Assembly: GCA_017429325.1 (NCBI GenBank)
Contig: JAFRPC010000020.1
Span: forward strand, 1 to 63,224
Length of the DNA stretch: 63,224 bases
Direction: 5' to 3'
From: Oscillospiraceae bacterium
Lineage (GTDB): Bacteria > Bacillota > Clostridia > Oscillospirales > Oscillospiraceae
The notes under the pieces are model-generated. The model made no database searches. It was not told the origin of the DNA and worked only from the letters and a program-made list of their open reading frames with translations. This document shows, one piece after another, positions 41,991 through 51,052 of the stretch. A program made the position numbers and the translations under genes. Each line of letters starts with the position of its first letter. Position 1 is the stretch's first letter.

Positions 41991-42431
41991 ATGGAACTTC
42001 ATGAACTTGCTCCCGTCCTGGGCTCTACCCAGGTTGCCAAGCGCAAGGGCCGCGGCTGCGGCTCCGGCAACGGCAAAACTGCCGGTCGTGGACACAAGGG
42101 CCAGAAGGCTCGTTCCGGCGGCAAGATCCGCGTCGGATTTGAAGGCGGCCAGATGCCCCTGTCCCGCCGGGTCCCCAAGCGCGGCTTCAACAACATTCAT
42201 GCCAAGCCCCTGACCGCTGTGAACGTGGTTGTGTTCAACGCCTTTGACGACGGCGCTGTGGTGGACGCTGCTGCCCTGATGGAAAAGGGCATTATCGGAA
42301 GCTGCCCCTACGGCCTGAAGGTCATTGCCAACGGCAAGCTGACCAAGGCGATCACCGTGAAGGCTGCAGCCTTCTCCGAATCTGCCAAGGCAAAGATCGA
42401 AGCGGCAGGTGGAAAGGCTGAGGTGGTGTAA
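41991..42431 (+). CDS. rplO: 50S ribosomal protein L15
   Basis: A 146-residue L15. LAPVLGSTQVAKRKGRGCGSGNGKTAGRGHKGQKARSGG and FEGGQMPLSRRVPKRGFNN are canonical. AAGGAGGAG upstream. The stop is one base before the secY start, giving coupled translation. Confidence 0.98.
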   Translation: MELHELAPVLGSTQVAKRKGRGCGSGNGKTAGRGHKGQKARSGGKIRVGFEGGQMPLSRRVPKRGFNNIHAKPLTAVNVVVFNAFDDGAVVDAAALMEKGIIGSCPYGLKVIANGKLTKAITVKAAAFSESAKAKIEAAGGKAEVV

Positions 42432-42432
42432 G

Positions 42433-43740
42433 GTGCTTCAGACCATCCGCAACGCGTGGAAAATTGCCGATCTGCGGAAGAAGCTCCTGTTCACCTTTGC
42501 GATCCTTCTGCTCTACAGACTCGGCAACGTCATCCCCGTTCCCTTTGTCAACACGGTGACTATGTCCGCCATGTTCCAGAGTTCTGAGATCCAGAACTCC
42601 ATCCTCGGTCTGTTCAACATGATGTCCGGCTCGGCTTTCTCCAGAGCGACCCTGTTCGCCCTGTCCATCCAGCCCTACATCAACGCATCCATCATCATCC
42701 AGCTGCTCACCATCGCCATCCCCGCCCTGGAGAGACTCTCCAAGGAGGGCGGCGAGGAGGGCCGCAAGAAGATCGAGCGCATCACCCGCTACACCACCGT
42801 GGGTCTGGGCCTGCTCATGGGCTGGGCATACTGGATGATGCTGAAGAACTACGATACCCAGTGGGAGAGCCAGCTCCTGGTTGAGCGCGGCTTCGTTCCC
42901 GCCATTACCGTCATCCTGTCCTTCACCGCGGGCTCCGCCCTGGTGATGTGGCTGGGCGAGCAGATCTCCGAGTTCGGCATCGGCAACGGCATCTCCATGA
43001 TCCTGTTTGCCAACATCGTCTCCCGTCTGCCCCAGATGGTCATGACCCTGGGCAATGGCCTCGTCAGCGACTTCTCCGGTTACTGGTATGTGGCGCTGGT
43101 GGCCATTGTCGGCATCATCGCGCTCATCATGTTCATCGTGTTCATCACGAACGCGGAACGCCGCATCCCCGTCAGCTACGCCAAGCGCGTCGTGGGCCGC
43201 AAGGTCTATGGCGGACAGAACACCTTCCTGCCCATCAAGGTCAACATGAGCGGCGTTCTGCCCATCATCTTTGCCCAGTCCGTCGCCACGCTGCCTGCTA
43301 CGGTCGCGATGTTCCTCAACAAGGCGAACGACGATAATCCCTGGTACAAGTACGTCTGGTCCAACACCTCTGTGGTGTACCTGGTGTTCTACCTCCTGCT
43401 GATTATCGGCTTCTCCTACTTCTACTCAACGATCCAGTACAATCCCGTTGAGATCTCCAACAACCTTCGGAAGAACGGCGGCTTCATCCCCGGCTACCGG
43501 CCCGGTCGTCCCACCTCCGATTTCATCAAGCGGGTCATCAACAAGATCACCCTCTTCGGCGCCATCTTCCTGGGCATTGTCGCCATCCTGCCCATCCTGA
43601 CGGGTATGATCAACGACAAGTTCTCCGCAATGGCCATCGGCGGAACCTCCGTCATCATCGTCGTGGGCGTCGCCCTCGAGACGGTGCAGGCCATCGAGGC
43701 TCAGATGCTGATGCGTCACTACAAGGGCTTCCTGGAATAA
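42433..43740 (+). CDS. secY: Protein translocase subunit SecY
   Basis: SecY is the channel subunit of the SecYEG translocon. The 435-residue product has ten predicted helices and the expected motifs: RKKLLFTFAILLLYRLGNVIPVP (TM1), the plug region near SILGLFNMMSG, NAERRIPVSYAKRVVG (cytosolic loop), and ISNNLRKNGGFIPGYRPGRPT (ribosome/SecA-binding loop). The start is taken as GTG at 42433, just after the rplO stop and behind GAGG inside rplO. The earlier in-frame ATG would add eight atypical residues. Confidence 0.97.
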   Translation: MLQTIRNAWKIADLRKKLLFTFAILLLYRLGNVIPVPFVNTVTMSAMFQSSEIQNSILGLFNMMSGSAFSRATLFALSIQPYINASIIIQLLTIAIPALERLSKEGGEEGRKKIERITRYTTVGLGLLMGWAYWMMLKNYDTQWESQLLVERGFVPAITVILSFTAGSALVMWLGEQISEFGIGNGISMILFANIVSRLPQMVMTLGNGLVSDFSGYWYVALVAIVGIIALIMFIVFITNAERRIPVSYAKRVVGRKVYGGQNTFLPIKVNMSGVLPIIFAQSVATLPATVAMFLNKANDDNPWYKYVWSNTSVVYLVFYLLLIIGFSYFYSTIQYNPVEISNNLRKNGGFIPGYRPGRPTSDFIKRVINKITLFGAIFLGIVAILPILTGMINDKFSAMAIGGTSVIIVVGVALETVQAIEAQMLMRHYKGFLE

Positions 43741-43753
43741 GGAGGCAATCGGC

Positions 43754-44392
43754 ATGAAGCTGATCCTCTTAGGCGCCCCCGGCGCCGGCAAGGGAACGCA
43801 GGCGGAGACCCTCTCCCGCGAGCTGGGCATCCCCACGATCTCCACCGGCAATATGCTGCGGGAAGCGATCCAGAACCAAACCCCCATTGGCCTGGAGGCC
43901 AAGCGCTTTATGGACAACGGTCAGCTCGTTCCCGACGATGTCATCATCGGCATCGTCGAGGAGCGGGTGGCCCGGGACGACTGCAGGAACGGCTACATTC
44001 TTGACGGCGTCCCCCGCACCATCGCCCAGGCGGAAGCCCTGGAGCGCTTCGGTGTGGCCATCGACAACGTGGTGTCCATTGAGATTGAAGACGCCGTGAT
44101 CGAAGCGCGGATGTCCGGACGCCGGGTATGTCCCCGGTGCGGCGCCACCTATCACATCATGGCAAACCCGCCGAAAACTGACGGCGTATGCGACAGCTGC
44201 GGCAGCGAGCTGATCATCCGCAAGGACGACCGGCCCGAGACCGTCCACGACCGCTTGGCAGTGTTCCACATGCTGACGGAGCCCCTCAAGGACTTCTACG
44301 CAAAGCAGGGCAAGCTGCGGATCGTGCAGGGCGATCAGCCCATCCATGCCGTGTACCGTGAGATTTTGACGGCGTTAGGTAAGAGCGTATGA
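43754..44392 (+). CDS. adk: Adenylate kinase
   Basis: Interconverts ATP + AMP and 2 ADP. A 212-residue enzyme with P-loop LLGAPGAGKGTQ (5-16), STGNMLREAI (AMP site) and DGVPRTIAQAEAL. The LID domain (about 126-163) carries CPRCG and CDSCG, the four-cysteine zinc form common in Gram-positive bacteria. It follows secY by 13 bp as in most Firmicutes. Its TGA overlaps the map ATG. Confidence 0.98.
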   Translation: MKLILLGAPGAGKGTQAETLSRELGIPTISTGNMLREAIQNQTPIGLEAKRFMDNGQLVPDDVIIGIVEERVARDDCRNGYILDGVPRTIAQAEALERFGVAIDNVVSIEIEDAVIEARMSGRRVCPRCGATYHIMANPPKTDGVCDSCGSELIIRKDDRPETVHDRLAVFHMLTEPLKDFYAKQGKLRIVQGDQPIHAVYREILTALGKSV

Positions 44393-45144
44393 TCTCGATC
44401 AAAACAGAACGAGAGCTGGAAATCATGCGAAAGGCCTGTAAAATTACCGCGGCAGCCCGTGCTTTGGCAGGGGAAATGGTAAGGCCCGGCGTGACGACCG
44501 GTGAAATCGACAAAGCCGTTCACGACTTTATCGTCTCTCAGGGTGCAAAACCCTCCTTCCTGAACTATCAGGGCTACCCCGGCAGCGCCTGCATCTCGGT
44601 GAATGAAGTGGTCATCCACGGCATTCCCGGGAAGCGGGAGCTGAAAGAAGGAGACATCGTCTCCGTGGACGTGGGCGCCTGCTATCAGGGATTTCATGGG
44701 GATTGCGCTGCAACCTTCGCCTGCGGGAACATCTCCCCAGAGGCACAGCGGCTCATCAATGTCACGAAGCAGAGCTTCTTCGAGGGCATTCGATTTGCCC
44801 GTCAGGGATACCGAGTCTCTGACATCTCCCATGCGGTCCAAGCGTATGTGGAGGCCAATGGGTTCTCAGTGGTGCGAGCCTTCGTGGGTCACGGCGTAGG
44901 CGAGCATCTGCACGAGGAACCCTCCGTACCCAACTACGGAGCGCCCGGCAAGGGCCCCCGGCTTGTGAAAAACATGACCCTCGCCGTGGAACCCATGGTC
45001 AACATGGGGACCTACGAGGTCCGCGTCCTGCGGGACGGCTGGACCACGGTGACGGCTGACGGCAAGCTGGCCGCCCACTACGAAAATTCCATCCTCATTA
45101 CCGACGGCGAGGCCGAGATCCTCACCGTCCCCGAGGGACTGTAA
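44389..45144 (+). CDS. map: Methionine aminopeptidase, type I
   Basis: Removes the initiator methionine from nascent proteins. The 251-residue product has the metal ligands in place: VDVGACYQGFHGDCAATF (two Asp), FVGHGVGEHLHEEPSVPNYG (His), AVEPMVNMG (Glu) and the C-terminal YENSILIT (second Glu). Coupled to adk by ATGA. Confidence 0.97.
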   Translation: MISIKTERELEIMRKACKITAAARALAGEMVRPGVTTGEIDKAVHDFIVSQGAKPSFLNYQGYPGSACISVNEVVIHGIPGKRELKEGDIVSVDVGACYQGFHGDCAATFACGNISPEAQRLINVTKQSFFEGIRFARQGYRVSDISHAVQAYVEANGFSVVRAFVGHGVGEHLHEEPSVPNYGAPGKGPRLVKNMTLAVEPMVNMGTYEVRVLRDGWTTVTADGKLAAHYENSILITDGEAEILTVPEGL

Positions 45145-45145
45145 T

Positions 45146-45460
45146 ATGGACGACATTGCCATATCGGACATTATTGTCTCCACCGCCGGCAGGGACCAGG
45201 GGAAACTGTTCTATGTGATCGGAACAGATGGCGTGTACACCCTGATCGCCAACGGCAAAGACAGAAAGCTCGAACACCCGAAACGTAAAAAGCAGAAGCA
45301 TGTTCGGTTCGTCACTCGGACAGAGTCCCGGGTCGCGGTCAAGCTGCGGACGGGAGAAAAGGTACTCAACAGCGAATTGCGCAGAGATTTGGCCGCAATC
45401 AGCCAGGCTTTGGCACAGAACCAGGAGGAGGTTAAGGAATTTTGGGAAAAGCCGATGTAA
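45146..45460 (+). CDS. KOW domain RNA-binding protein (L14e-like)
   Basis: A 104-residue protein starting one base after map. The N-terminal [50 protein letters not shown] is a KOW-like fold related to archaeal/eukaryotic L14e; such proteins are common between map and infA in Clostridia. The C-terminal half is helical and acidic. A ribosome-associated role is likely from context but unproven. Its 3' end overlaps the infA start by 19 bp. Confidence 0.85.
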   Translation: MDDIAISDIIVSTAGRDQGKLFYVIGTDGVYTLIANGKDRKLEHPKRKKQKHVRFVTRTESRVAVKLRTGEKVLNSELRRDLAAISQALAQNQEEVKEFWEKPM

Positions 45461-45660
45461 TTGAACTTGAAGGCATTGTTACAGACGCCCTGCCGAATGC
45501 CACGTTCTCCGTCGATATCGGCGGCGGACACACCATTCTGGCACACATCTCCGGCAAGCTCAGAATGAACTACATCAAGATCTTGCCCGGCGACAAGGTG
45601 ACAGTCCAGCTGTCGCCCTATGACCTGACGTTGGGTCGCATCACGTGGAGAAGTAAATAG
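45442..45660 (+). CDS. infA: Translation initiation factor IF-1
   Basis: A 72-residue OB-fold protein that binds the 30S A site during initiation. [52 protein letters not shown] is canonical. The start is TTG at 45442, with GGAGG upstream inside the KOW gene; there is no suitable ATG. Confidence 0.97.
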   Translation: MGKADVIELEGIVTDALPNATFSVDIGGGHTILAHISGKLRMNYIKILPGDKVTVQLSPYDLTLGRITWRSK

Positions 45661-45697
45661 ACACACACGACACACGTTGTATTATGGAGGTACGATT

Positions 45698-45811
45698 ATG
45701 AAAGTTAGACCGTCCGTGAAGCCCATGTGCGAAAAGTGCAAAGTCATCAAACGCCATGGCCGCGTAATGGTTATTTGCGAAAACCCCAAGCACAAGCAAA
45801 GACAAGGCTAA
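45698..45811 (+). CDS. rpmJ: 50S ribosomal protein L36
   Basis: A 37-residue protein, [20 protein letters not shown] with the tail [17 protein letters not shown]. The CxxC, third Cys and His form the zinc site of the C+ type. TATGGAGG precedes the ATG. It lies between infA and rpsM, its standard position. Confidence 0.98.
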   Translation: MKVRPSVKPMCEKCKVIKRHGRVMVICENPKHKQRQG

Positions 45812-45831
45812 TAGGAGGTGCTCAATAAGAA

Positions 45832-46200
45832 ATGGCACGTATTGCTGGTATTGACCTGCCCCGTGAGAAGCGAATCGAAATCGGTTTGACCTATATCTAC
45901 GGCATCGGCAGAAAGAGCGCGAACGACATCCTGAAGGCCGCCAATGTCAACCCTGACACCCGCGTCAAGGACCTGACCGAGGCCGAGGAAGCCGCTCTGC
46001 GTGACGTAATTGACAAGAACTACACCATTGAGGGCGACCTCCGCCGGGAAGTCGCTATGAACATCAAGCGGCTGACCGAGATCGGCTGCTACCGTGGCGT
46101 CCGCCACAGAAGAGGTCTTCCCGTCCGCGGGCAGCGCACCAAGACCAATGCCCGTACCCGCAAGGGTCCCAAGAAGACCATCGCCAACAAGAAGAAGTAA
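45832..46200 (+). CDS. rpsM: 30S ribosomal protein S13
   Basis: A 122-residue S13, bridging the subunits from the 30S head. [26 protein letters not shown] and [36 protein letters not shown] are canonical. AGGAGG upstream. Confidence 0.98.
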   Translation: MARIAGIDLPREKRIEIGLTYIYGIGRKSANDILKAANVNPDTRVKDLTEAEEAALRDVIDKNYTIEGDLRREVAMNIKRLTEIGCYRGVRHRRGLPVRGQRTKTNARTRKGPKKTIANKKK

Positions 46201-46215
46201 GGAGGGGAAACAGAT

Positions 46216-46617
46216 ATGGCAAAAGCTGCTGCTAAGAAAGTTGTCAAGCGCCGTCGCGAGCGCAAGAACATTGAAAAAGGTGCCGCTCATATCCGCTCCT
46301 CTTTCAACAACACCATGGTCACGATCACCGACCTGAACGGCAACGCGCTGTCCTGGGCCTCCTCCGGCGGCCTTGGCTTCCGCGGAAGCCGGAAGTCCAC
46401 CCCCTACGCCGCCCAGATGTGTGCGGAGACTGCCGCTAAGGCCGCCATCGAGAACTGCGGTCTGAAGACGGTCGCCGTCTACGTCAAGGGCCCCGGCCAG
46501 GGCCGTGAGGCTGCCATCCGTGCGCTCCAGGCTGCCGGCCTGGAGGTCGTCTCCATCAAGGACGTTACCCCCATTCCTCACAATGGCTGCCGTCCTCCCA
46601 AGAGACGCCGTGTCTGA
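46216..46617 (+). CDS. rpsK: 30S ribosomal protein S11
   Basis: A 133-residue S11, near the E-site m[47 protein letters not shown] and [15 protein letters not shown] are canonical. AAGGAGG upstream. Confidence 0.98.
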   Translation: MAKAAAKKVVKRRRERKNIEKGAAHIRSSFNNTMVTITDLNGNALSWASSGGLGFRGSRKSTPYAAQMCAETAAKAAIENCGLKTVAVYVKGPGQGREAAIRALQAAGLEVVSIKDVTPIPHNGCRPPKRRRV

Positions 46618-46635
46618 TGAAGGAGGAAATGATCA

Positions 46636-47232
46636 ATGGCTAAGAATACACAACCTGTCCTCAAGCGCTGCCGCACCCTGGGCGTTTCTCCCGCGGTCAT
46701 GGGCTATGCCAAGACCTCCAAGAAGAACCCCGGCGGTCAGAGAAGAGCCAAGAAGTCCGAGTATGCCATGCAGCTGACCGAGAAGCAGAAGGTCAAGTTC
46801 GTCTACGGCATCCTGGAGAAGCAGTTCCGCGCCTACTACGAGAAGGCCGCCCGCGCCGGAGGCAACACCGGTGAGGTCCTGCTGAGCCTCATCGAGCGCC
46901 GCCTCGACAACGTGGTCTATCGCCTGGGCTTTGCCAACACCCGCCGTCAGGCCCGCCAGCTTGTCAACCACGGTCACTTCACCGTCAACGGCAAGCGCGT
47001 CAACATCCCCTCCTACATGGTTCGGGTGGGTGACGTGGTGGCTGTCTGCGAGAAGAGCGCACAGAACGCTTTCTACAAGAAGCTGAAGGAGGACGATGCC
47101 TTTATCGCCGCCCCCAAGTGGCTGGACCGGGACAAGAACACCTTACAGGGCAAGGTCCTGGCGCTGCCTGCGAGAGACGATATCGACTTCGAGATCGCTG
47201 AACACCTCATCGTCGAGTTGTACTCCAAGTAA
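46636..47232 (+). CDS. rpsD: 30S ribosomal protein S4
   Basis: A 198-residue S4, an assembly initiator and part of the mRNA entry channel. The N terminus ([18 protein letters not shown]) has a single Cys rather than the zinc cluster, so it is the C-minus form. The S4 RNA-binding domain reads [44 protein letters not shown] upstream. Confidence 0.98.
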   Translation: MAKNTQPVLKRCRTLGVSPAVMGYAKTSKKNPGGQRRAKKSEYAMQLTEKQKVKFVYGILEKQFRAYYEKAARAGGNTGEVLLSLIERRLDNVVYRLGFANTRRQARQLVNHGHFTVNGKRVNIPSYMVRVGDVVAVCEKSAQNAFYKKLKEDDAFIAAPKWLDRDKNTLQGKVLALPARDDIDFEIAEHLIVELYSK

Positions 47233-47316
47233 TCCATTGCCCTCGAAAAAGGTAAGCTGAAACAACTGACCGAATCGCGTTTTTACCGCAAAATTTAATA
47301 GGAGGGTAACAGTTTA

Positions 47317-48276
47317 ATGGTAGAAATCGAAAAGCCGCGTATTGAGTGTATCGACTCTCCTGAGGACGGCTCCTACGGCAAGTACACCGTAGAGCCTCTG
47401 GAAAGAGGCTACGGCATCACCCTGGGCAACAGTCTGAGACGGATCCTTCTGTCCAGCCTGCCCGGCTGCGCCGCTACCTCCATTAAAATTGCCGGCGTCC
47501 AGCACGAGTTCTCCACGATCCCCGGCGTCAAGGAAGACGTGACCGAGATCGTCCTGAACATCAAGCGCCTGCTGGCAAAGCTGCACTGCGAAGGCGCCAA
47601 GACCGTCTACATCGACGCTGTCGGACCCTGCGAGGTGACTGCCGGCAGCATCAAGGCGGACGCAGAGGTGGAGCTCCTGAATCCCGAGCTGCACATTGCG
47701 ACCCTGGGCCCCGACGCCACGCTGAACATGGAGATCACCCTGAATCACGGCCGCGGCTATGTGCGGGCCGACCACAACAAGACCCCCAACATGCCCATTG
47801 GCGTGATTCCCGTGGACTCCATCTACACCCCGGTGACAAAGGTCAACTACACGGTGGAAAACACCCGTGTCGGCAACATGACCGACTATGACAAGCTGAC
47901 CCTGGAGGTCTGGACCAACCGCATCATCTCCGCCCGGGACGCCGTTTCCCTGGGCGCCAAGATCCTGACGGACCACCTGGCCCTGTTCACCGACCTCAGC
48001 GAGGCGGTAGCCAGCAAGTCTACCGTCGTGGAGCATGTGGGCGATACCCACAACAAGATGCTGGAGCTGACCATTGAGGAGCTGGACCTCTCGGTCCGGA
48101 GCTTCAACTGCCTGAAACGCGCCAATATCAACACCGTCGCGGACCTCATCGCCAAGACGGAGGAGGATATGATGAAGGTGCGGAACATGGGCAGAAAGAG
48201 CCTCGAGGAAGTCCAGAACAAGCTGGCCATGATGGACCTGTCCCTGGCCACCGAGGACTCCAGCAGCAACAATTAA
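47317..48276 (+). CDS. rpoA: RNA polymerase alpha subunit
   Basis: A 319-residue protein. The N-terminal dimerisation domain includes [19 protein letters not shown], the interface that starts core assembly. The C-terminal domain, [44 protein letters not shown], binds UP-element DNA and activators. AGGAGGG lies upstream, 84 bp after rpsD. Confidence 0.98.
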   Translation: MVEIEKPRIECIDSPEDGSYGKYTVEPLERGYGITLGNSLRRILLSSLPGCAATSIKIAGVQHEFSTIPGVKEDVTEIVLNIKRLLAKLHCEGAKTVYIDAVGPCEVTAGSIKADAEVELLNPELHIATLGPDATLNMEITLNHGRGYVRADHNKTPNMPIGVIPVDSIYTPVTKVNYTVENTRVGNMTDYDKLTLEVWTNRIISARDAVSLGAKILTDHLALFTDLSEAVASKSTVVEHVGDTHNKMLELTIEELDLSVRSFNCLKRANINTVADLIAKTEEDMMKVRNMGRKSLEEVQNKLAMMDLSLATEDSSSNN

Positions 48277-48352
48277 CGCGGACGGGAGCCGCGGAACGGC
48301 TCCCCGCATTCCTGAAGATAACTCGACACTCTGAAGAAGGAGGATAACCTGA

Positions 48353-48694
48353 ATGTTCGGAACCCGGAAACTCGGCAAGACCAGCGCACAGCGCAAGGCC
48401 CTGCTTCGTCAGCAGGTGACTGACCTGCTGGAGTACGGCAAGCTGGAGACGACCTTCACCCGTGCGAAGGAAGTACAGCCTGTTGTTGAGAAGATGATCA
48501 CCCTGGGCAAGAAGGGCGGCCTGGCGAATTACCGCAGAGCCCTTTCCTACATCACCAAGGAAGACGTGGCGAACAAGCTGTTCAAGGAAGTGGCCCCCGG
48601 CTACGCCCAGCGCAACGGCGGTTACACCCGCGTCACCCGTACCGGCCCCCGCCGCGGCGACGCCGCCGAGATGGCCGTCATCGAGTTGGTGTGA
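48353..48694 (+). CDS. rplQ: 50S ribosomal protein L17
   Basis: A 113-residue L17: [50 protein letters not shown]. It is the last gene of the operon. AAGGAGG upstream; the gap after rpoA (48277-48352) holds a GGGAGCC/GGCTCCC hairpin. Confidence 0.98.
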   Translation: MFGTRKLGKTSAQRKALLRQQVTDLLEYGKLETTFTRAKEVQPVVEKMITLGKKGGLANYRRALSYITKEDVANKLFKEVAPGYAQRNGGYTRVTRTGPRRGDAAEMAVIELV

Positions 48695-48699
48695 TTTGT

Positions 48700-48742
48700 A
48701 TAGAAAAACGCTCTCTGCATGACGCAGAGAGCGTTTTTCTAT
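48700..48742 (+). terminator. Terminator of the S10-spc-alpha operon
   Basis: Perfect 19-bp stem, ATAGAAAAACGCTCTCTGC with its complement around ATGAC, whose 3' arm contains T5. It is symmetrical, so it can also stop transcription from the minus strand. It lies 6 bp after the rplQ stop. Confidence 0.95.
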
Positions 48743-48776
48743 GGAATGCGCAGGGGTTTCCCCCTGCGCAGGCTGG

Positions 48777-48965
48777 TCAGCAGCCGCAGCCGCAGTTGTT
48801 GCTGCAGCCGCAGCCGTCGTTGCAGCCACAGTTGTTGTTGCAGCCACAGCCGTTGTTGCAGCCACAGCCGTTGTTGCAGCCGCAGCCGTTGAAGCCGCCG
48901 CAGCCCAGGAGCAGGACGATCACGATGATGATCCACCAGCCGCCGTTGAAACCGTTATTGCACAT
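48777..48965 (-). CDS. Cysteine-rich mini-protein with a membrane helix
   Basis: A 62-residue protein. An N-terminal MCNNGFNGGWW leads into one hydrophobic helix (IIIVIVLLLGC). The last 35 residues are CGCNNG/CGCNDG/CGCSNN repeats with 14 cysteines in the whole protein. It resembles small Gly/Cys-rich spore or envelope proteins of Clostridia, but I cannot name a family. GGAGG lies seven bases before the ATG at 48965. The repeats are encoded by near-identical 18-bp units, so copy number is likely to vary. Confidence 0.7.
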   Translation of the reverse strand: MCNNGFNGGWWIIIVIVLLLGCGGFNGCGCNNGCGCNNGCGCNNNCGCNDGCGCSNNCGCGC

Positions 48966-49070
48966 ATTGCTACCTCCTGCAAAAGATGGCACGCAGACCG
49001 CCGCGCAGGATGCCCGGCAGGTTCTGCTCAGTCCATTGTATGCGGGAACCGGTCAGATGTGAAAAGCGGA

Positions 49071-49156
49071 AAAAGTAAGAGGTAAGAAGTAAGAGGTAAA
49101 AGGTAAGAAGTACCGGCACATTTACTTCTTACCTCTTACTTCTTACTTTTTACTTA
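49071..49156. repeat. Heptad inverted pair forming the pdaA 3' hairpin
   Basis: GTAAGAA/GTAAGAG heptads (49071-49112) are followed, after about 9 nt, by their complements (about 49121-49156). The pdaA stop (TAA at 49156-49154) is the first triplet of the array on the minus strand. The two arms could fold into a stem of about 35 bp with mismatches. Confidence 0.85.
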
Positions 49157-49939
49157 CGGAAACAGCTCATCCAGGGTTCCGAAGCGGTAGCCCATCGCCT
49201 CCCATTTGCACAGCAGCTCGTCTAAAATCTCCGCGTTGGTGGCTGAGGTGGAGTGCAGCAGCACCACAGCGCCGTTGTGGACCCGGCCCAGGAGCTTTGC
49301 AAAGGCCTCCTCCCGGCTGGGCTGCTCGTCCTGCTTCCAGTCTACATAGGCCAGGGACCAGAAGACCGTCCGATAGCCCAGGTCCTTCGCCATTTCCAGA
49401 TTCCGCTCCGAGTAGATGCCCCGGGGCGGGCGGTAGTATTTGGGCATTGGCGCCCCCACCGCGGCCTCGTAGGCAGCCGCCGTGTCCGCCAGCTCCTGCT
49501 CGAAGGTGGCCCGGTCCCCGATGCGGTCCATGTCCCAGTGGTGCCAGGTGTGGTTGCCCACGATGTGGCCCTCCGCCGCCATCCGCCGCACCAGCTCCGG
49601 GTTCTGCTGGATGTAGGTCCCCACCACGAAAAAGGCTGCCGGAGCCTTGTGCTTCTTCAGCACGTCTAAAATCGCAGCCGTGTGGCCGTTCTCATAGCCC
49701 GCGTCGAAGGTCAGATAGAGGGTCGGCGTCTGCTTGTCGCCGACGAACACCGCATCATAAGCGCACAGCTCCTCCTCCGTGGCGTTCCCCACGGGGCTCT
49801 CCCCTGCCTGGGGGAAGCTGAGCCCCCAGGAGGCCGCCTCCACCGCCTCGTCCCGCCCGGCGACCCAGGTCCCCACCGCCAGCACCAGCAGCAGAAGGAC
49901 CCCGACCCCCGCCAGCCGCACCCGATATGTGTTTTCCAT
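49154..49939 (-). CDS. pdaA: Polysaccharide deacetylase, PdaA-like (spore cortex)
   Basis: A 261-residue protein with an N-terminal anchor helix (about 8-28) and a NodB-type deacetylase domain: TFDAGYENG (77-85), HTWHH (130-134) and RPPRG (170-174), with LLHSTSATN near the end. TFDAGYENG in place of TFDDGP is typical of PdaA, which removes acetyl groups from N-acetylmuramic acid on the way to muramic delta-lactam in the spore cortex. AGGAGG upstream. This supports a spore-forming ancestry. Confidence 0.88.
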   Translation of the reverse strand: MENTYRVRLAGVGVLLLLVLAVGTWVAGRDEAVEAASWGLSFPQAGESPVGNATEEELCAYDAVFVGDKQTPTLYLTFDAGYENGHTAAILDVLKKHKAPAAFFVVGTYIQQNPELVRRMAAEGHIVGNHTWHHWDMDRIGDRATFEQELADTAAAYEAAVGAPMPKYYRPPRGIYSERNLEMAKDLGYRTVFWSLAYVDWKQDEQPSREEAFAKLLGRVHNGAVVLLHSTSATNAEILDELLCKWEAMGYRFGTLDELFP

Positions 49940-50265
49940 TTTAATGCCTCCTATAAGGTTTCTAAAACAGACTATGATTCAGCACAAGAAAATAGACGAT
50001 GCTTCAAAAAAGGAGAAAACTCGGTTGACATATCACTGTTATGTTGTTGTAATAAATCAGGTTTGTCTGAGAAAACACAAAGATTTGAAAACAAAAAGAA
50101 TAGCAAGACGCCTATATACAAATTGGTAATACATAAGCGTCTTGCTATAATTATTATATAGATTTCAAAATTTATGAATAGGATATATTTCCGTTTACGT
50201 CACAGGTTAAAGTCATGGTAAACTGTTTAACAAGTGGTCGTAAAATTCTCATTTTTTTCTCCTCT
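49940..50265. other. AT-rich intergenic region
   Basis: No gene is seen. It contains the terminator at 50100-50148 and the upstream region of pdaA. Base composition drops sharply here and stays low to about 52000. Confidence 0.6.
50100..50148 (-). terminator. Terminator of the PadR/membrane protein pair
   Basis: Perfect 12-bp stem, ATAGCAAGACGC with its complement, around a 25-nt loop. On the minus strand it is followed by TCTTTTT. It lies 118 bp after the stop of the membrane gene. Confidence 0.7.
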
Positions 50266-50658
50266 TTATGTGGTAGTGGGAACTATTTCGATAGCTTCGG
50301 TACTTTCTTCGATAATAACAGAATCAACAACTCTAAATGGTGTTTCTGAAACGACTCTTGCACAAATAATACAGAATAATACGCTGAACAACAAGACTGA
50401 TATTATTATGATTTTATGCACCGCCCTGCCTCTTCTATAATGTTCTTGCTCCTCTATCTTAACCCTTTGTAAGAGAGAGTATGCCATATCTGATGGAGTG
50501 CCAAGAGATGAAATGAGGTCCGCTCTAGAGCACTCGGCATTGTCATGTCGTATTAGTAAAAGAATACCGTCCAACTCGGCAAGAAGATTGGTTCTGATTT
50601 TGGGAGAACAGAAAAGCAAACGCTTAACCTCGCGCCTATAACGAGTAATTTCATTCAT
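50266..50658 (-). CDS. HAAS-like membrane protein paired with PadR
   Basis: A 130-residue protein. Residues about 1-70 are helical (RYRREVKRLLFCSPKIRTNLLAELDGILLLI, then ISSLGTPSDMAYSLL), resembling the HAAS/DUF1700 domain found next to PadR regulators. One transmembrane helix (about 82-101) and a short exterior tail follow. The start overlaps the padR stop by one base. In such pairs the membrane protein is thought to modulate the regulator or the envelope; this is inference. Confidence 0.7.
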   Translation of the reverse strand: MNEITRYRREVKRLLFCSPKIRTNLLAELDGILLLIRHDNAECSRADLISSLGTPSDMAYSLLQRVKIEEQEHYRRGRAVHKIIIISVLLFSVLFCIICARVVSETPFRVVDSVIIEESTEAIEIVPTTT

Positions 50659-51044
50659 TAATCGTTTAACTCCTTTTTGTCCAGTATCGCAGAAATACCA
50701 CTAATCATCCGGTGATATAGTTGCTCTAATTCATTAAGATATTTGCGACCGAAATCTGTAATTTGATAGTATTGCCTACGCCTTCCATCTGGAGCAAGCC
50801 GTTTTCTGACTTCGGTCAAATAGCCATTATCCAGCAGTCTGTAGATAGCAGCGTATGGAAATACTATGGTTATAACTCCGCCGCTCCGTCGCGCTATTTC
50901 TTCTGAGATTTCCCCAATATAACATTCCCGCTCAGATAGAATCTTGAGAACCAAAAACTCAGTTACAGCCTTTTTTAGGTTTTCCTCCAAAGGGATGCAT
51001 GAGCTATCAAATGATGAGTAATTCACTGATATTACCACTTTCAA
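50658..51044 (-). CDS. PadR-family transcriptional regulator
   Basis: A 128-residue protein. The winged helix-turn-helix runs LKKAVTEFLVLKILSERECYIGEISEEIARRSGGVITIVFPYAAIYRLLDNGYLTEVRKRLAPDGRRRQYYQITDFGRKYL, a standard PadR N-terminal domain; the C-terminal part is short. The first 22 residues before it are unusual. The called start is TTG at 51044, and a GTG a few codons in is an alternative. A MITE lies nine bases upstream and may have displaced the original leader. The gene is AT-rich. Confidence 0.8.
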   Translation of the reverse strand: MKVVISVNYSSFDSSCIPLEENLKKAVTEFLVLKILSERECYIGEISEEIARRSGGVITIVFPYAAIYRLLDNGYLTEVRKRLAPDGRRRQYYQITDFGRKYLNELEQLYHRMISGISAILDKKELND

Positions 51045-51052
51045 TTTTAGTC

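Noticed and set aside
48780-48900. CRISPR-like short direct repeats
   Set aside because: The 18-bp repeats encode a CGCNNG peptide and have no spacers.
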